Positions 5,381 to 6,839 of a stretch of 6,839 nucleotides of DNA are shown in pieces (position 1 is the first letter of the stretch; each line of letters begins with the position of its first letter). The position numbers and the translations under genes are program-made. Under the pieces are notes generated by a model. The model searched no databases. It was not told the DNA's origin and saw only the letters and a program-made list of their open reading frames with translations. Location of the stretch: NCBI GenBank assembly GCA_016295225.1, contig JAEDLP010000093.1, positions 1 through 6,839 on the forward strand. The letters run 5' to 3'. This DNA is from Oscillospiraceae bacterium (lineage in GTDB: Bacteria; Bacillota; Clostridia; Oscillospirales; Oscillospiraceae).

Positions 5381-6838
5381 TCAGTACTGGGATGTCCACA
5401 GGGAGATCAGCAGCACCGGCACGAACCACAGCAGCAGGAAGAGGGACAGGTTCCAGGCGCACATGGAGCTGAGCGCCCCCGCGCTGGACAGGGTGGCGGT
5501 GAGGAACACACCGATGCAGGCGCTGACGTTCACGAACCAGCTGGCCAGCTTGCCCGACCAGCGGATGCGCTTGGCGCCGATGACGGCCTCGGCAAAGGGC
5601 GGCAGGCCCTCCTTGCATAGGATGGCCACCATGGCGTCGCTGTGGACCTGGTTGGGGCCCGACAGGGTCACCCGCCGCTGGAGGTCCGGGAAGGCGATCT
5701 GGTCCACCGGGAGCCGTCCCCGCAGGCGGAGCCGCTGGGGGGTCAGGTTGAAGTCCCGGGTCACCAGGATCGGGTGGAGCTTGTGGGCGAACAGGGCCCG
5801 CAGGGAGGGTATGATGGCCGGGTGCAGGTTGTACCGCAGCACGAACATGGCGGCGATCTCGGAACCGATGGCGCAGAAGACACCGTCCTTGGCCCGGACG
5901 CCCTGGGGGAGAGCCACGCCCTGGCGGCTCATAAAGTCGCTGTTGCCCACCAGGATCTGCTGGCCCTGGATCTGGGCCACCAGGCCGTTCTCCTGCATGA
6001 TGAGCTTTTCCACCCCCATGTAGGCCCCGTGCTCATTGCGCAGCGCCCGGTCGAAGACGTAGCTCAGGCCCGAGCCGGAGGCCCGCACCGCCGAGGCGGC
6101 GAAGGAGACGGCCCGGTCCATGGACCAGTTCCCGAAGGGCCGGGCAGTCATCATGGTCACGGTGCCGGGGGGATACACGTCATAGTCGCTGAGCATGGCG
6201 GCCTTGCAGCCCTTGCTGGCCACCGCGCCGGGCCAGCCGGCCAGGGCTACCCCCAGCTTGGTGAGCTTCTTGCCCAAAATCCGCAGGGGCAGGCTGAACA
6301 CCATGGAGGCCCCCAGGGTGGAGGCGGCGGTGAAGAGGGCCGACAGGGACCAGAAAGCCAGCCTGGGCTGGTGATGGGCCACGGTGGTGATCATGGACAG
6401 AACGATGCAGGCCACCAGCAGTACCGGGGTCAGCCGCTGGAAGCGGAACTCTCCGTCGCTGAGGGTGCGAACCTGGCTGCCGAAGCCCTTGGGGGGGCCG
6501 ATCCACTTGCGGAAGGCGGATTGGTTGGTCAGCACATTGGGGTCATGGGTGACGACGTAGGGCTGGGCCACCGAGGCGGCGGTGCGGCAGGCCTGATACC
6601 GGGCTGACTGGGTGAAGTACTGGCCCATCAGGTGGAAGGTCAGCACCAGACCGCAGGGGGCGAAGAAGGGGATGGTCTCAGACCGCAGATGGAAGGCCAG
6701 CAGGGAGACCCCGTCCGCCAGGGTGAAGACCCCGGCAAGGAGGGCTAAGGTGTCTCCGTTGGGGGCCTTGTTGGTGAGCTGGACCAGGCCGTTTTTCAGC
6801 ACGCTGCCGCACAGGATGGCCACCACCACGAAGAGGGC
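5381..6838 (-). CDS. Degenerate P-type ATPase-like membrane protein, 5'-truncated by window edge
   Basis: The frame is open to the right edge, so the N-terminus is missing; the GTG at 6829 is probably internal. About 485 residues are visible (numbered here from 6829). Hydrophobic helices lie near 1-10, 28-47, 52-72, 134-153 and 158-182, then about 245 soluble residues, then two more near 430-450 and 455-477. This resembles the end of a P1-type ATPase: M3-M4, P and N domains, M5-M6. Local resemblances are FSLPLRILGKKLTKLG at the M4 exit, GLVAQIQGQQILVGNSDFM (282-300) like the metal-ATPase N domain, and VTRDFNLTP (356-364) where LTGDN..TA is expected. The phosphorylation motif DKTGT is absent; the equivalent place reads SDYDVYPPGT (214-223). 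GDGxNDxxAL is replaced by a GPNQVHSDA segment (391-399). Only about 60 residues separate the helix pairs where an A domain is expected, and no TGES is visible. The frame is intact, so this looks like a maintained, probably non-pumping protein rather than decay. Function is unknown. Confidence 0.7.
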   Translation of the reverse strand, partial: ALFVVVAILCGSVLKNGLVQLTNKAPNGDTLALLAGVFTLADGVSLLAFHLRSETIPFFAPCGLVLTFHLMGQYFTQSARYQACRTAASVAQPYVVTHDPNVLTNQSAFRKWIGPPKGFGSQVRTLSDGEFRFQRLTPVLLVACIVLSMITTVAHHQPRLAFWSLSALFTAASTLGASMVFSLPLRILGKKLTKLGVALAGWPGAVASKGCKAAMLSDYDVYPPGTVTMMTARPFGNWSMDRAVSFAASAVRASGSGLSYVFDRALRNEHGAYMGVEKLIMQENGLVAQIQGQQILVGNSDFMSRQGVALPQGVRAKDGVFCAIGSEIAAMFVLRYNLHPAIIPSLRALFAHKLHPILVTRDFNLTPQRLRLRGRLPVDQIAFPDLQRRVTLSGPNQVHSDAMVAILCKEGLPPFAEAVIGAKRIRWSGKLASWFVNVSACIGVFLTATLSSAGALSSMCAWNLSLFLLLWFVPVLLISLWTSQY

Positions 6839-6839
6839 C

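Noticed and set aside
5642..6607. 321-codon plus-strand open frame opposite the ATPase-like gene
   Set aside because: Gly/His/Gln-rich antisense product without domains. The minus frame has membrane helices, family-like motifs and a terminator placed just after its stop.
5381..6838. Functional heavy-metal pump (CopA/ZntA-like)
   Set aside because: DKTGT, TGES and GDGxND are not visible, and the M4 segment reads SLPLR rather than CPC or SPC, so transport by the usual cycle is not supported.

Overview
The window is a piece of a GC-rich bacterial chromosome. Coding third positions are mostly G or C. The gene content, the Gram-positive LexA operator, the strong Shine-Dalgarno sequences with TTG starts, and the clostridial style of the isoleucyl-tRNA synthetase all point to a Firmicute. 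A high-GC gut member of Oscillospiraceae/Ruminococcaceae (Flavonifractor/Oscillibacter-like) is my best guess, inferred from style and not proven.

Left half, plus strand (1-4601): the 3' three quarters of ileS, a GC-rich hairpin, an acyltransferase-3 family membrane protein, lspA (lipoprotein signal peptidase) and an rluD-type 23S rRNA pseudouridine synthase. The last three genes are tightly packed: a 21-base gap, then a 10-base overlap. ileS, lspA and rluD are commonly neighbours in Firmicutes; the acyltransferase sits between ileS and lspA as an extra gene.

Right half, minus strand (4600-6838): lexA converges on rluD. Its terminator U-tract overlaps the rluD stop codon and is part of a compact multi-hairpin element that looks like a dispersed repeat. 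lexA has a textbook promoter, and an SOS box matches the Gram-positive consensus and overlaps the -35. Directly abutting the box is the terminator of the next upstream minus-strand gene. That gene runs off the right edge and encodes a membrane protein with the layout of a P-type ATPase, in which the diagnostic catalytic motifs are replaced.

Most of the window is housekeeping (translation, lipoprotein maturation, ribosome modification, SOS control). The most unusual object is the degenerate P-type ATPase-like protein. Secondary points are the composite repeat/terminator, the terminator-operator-promoter packing, the extra acyltransferase, and the sharp change in arginine codon use after ileS. 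I see no CRISPR array, tRNA, rRNA, insertion sequence or prophage gene.
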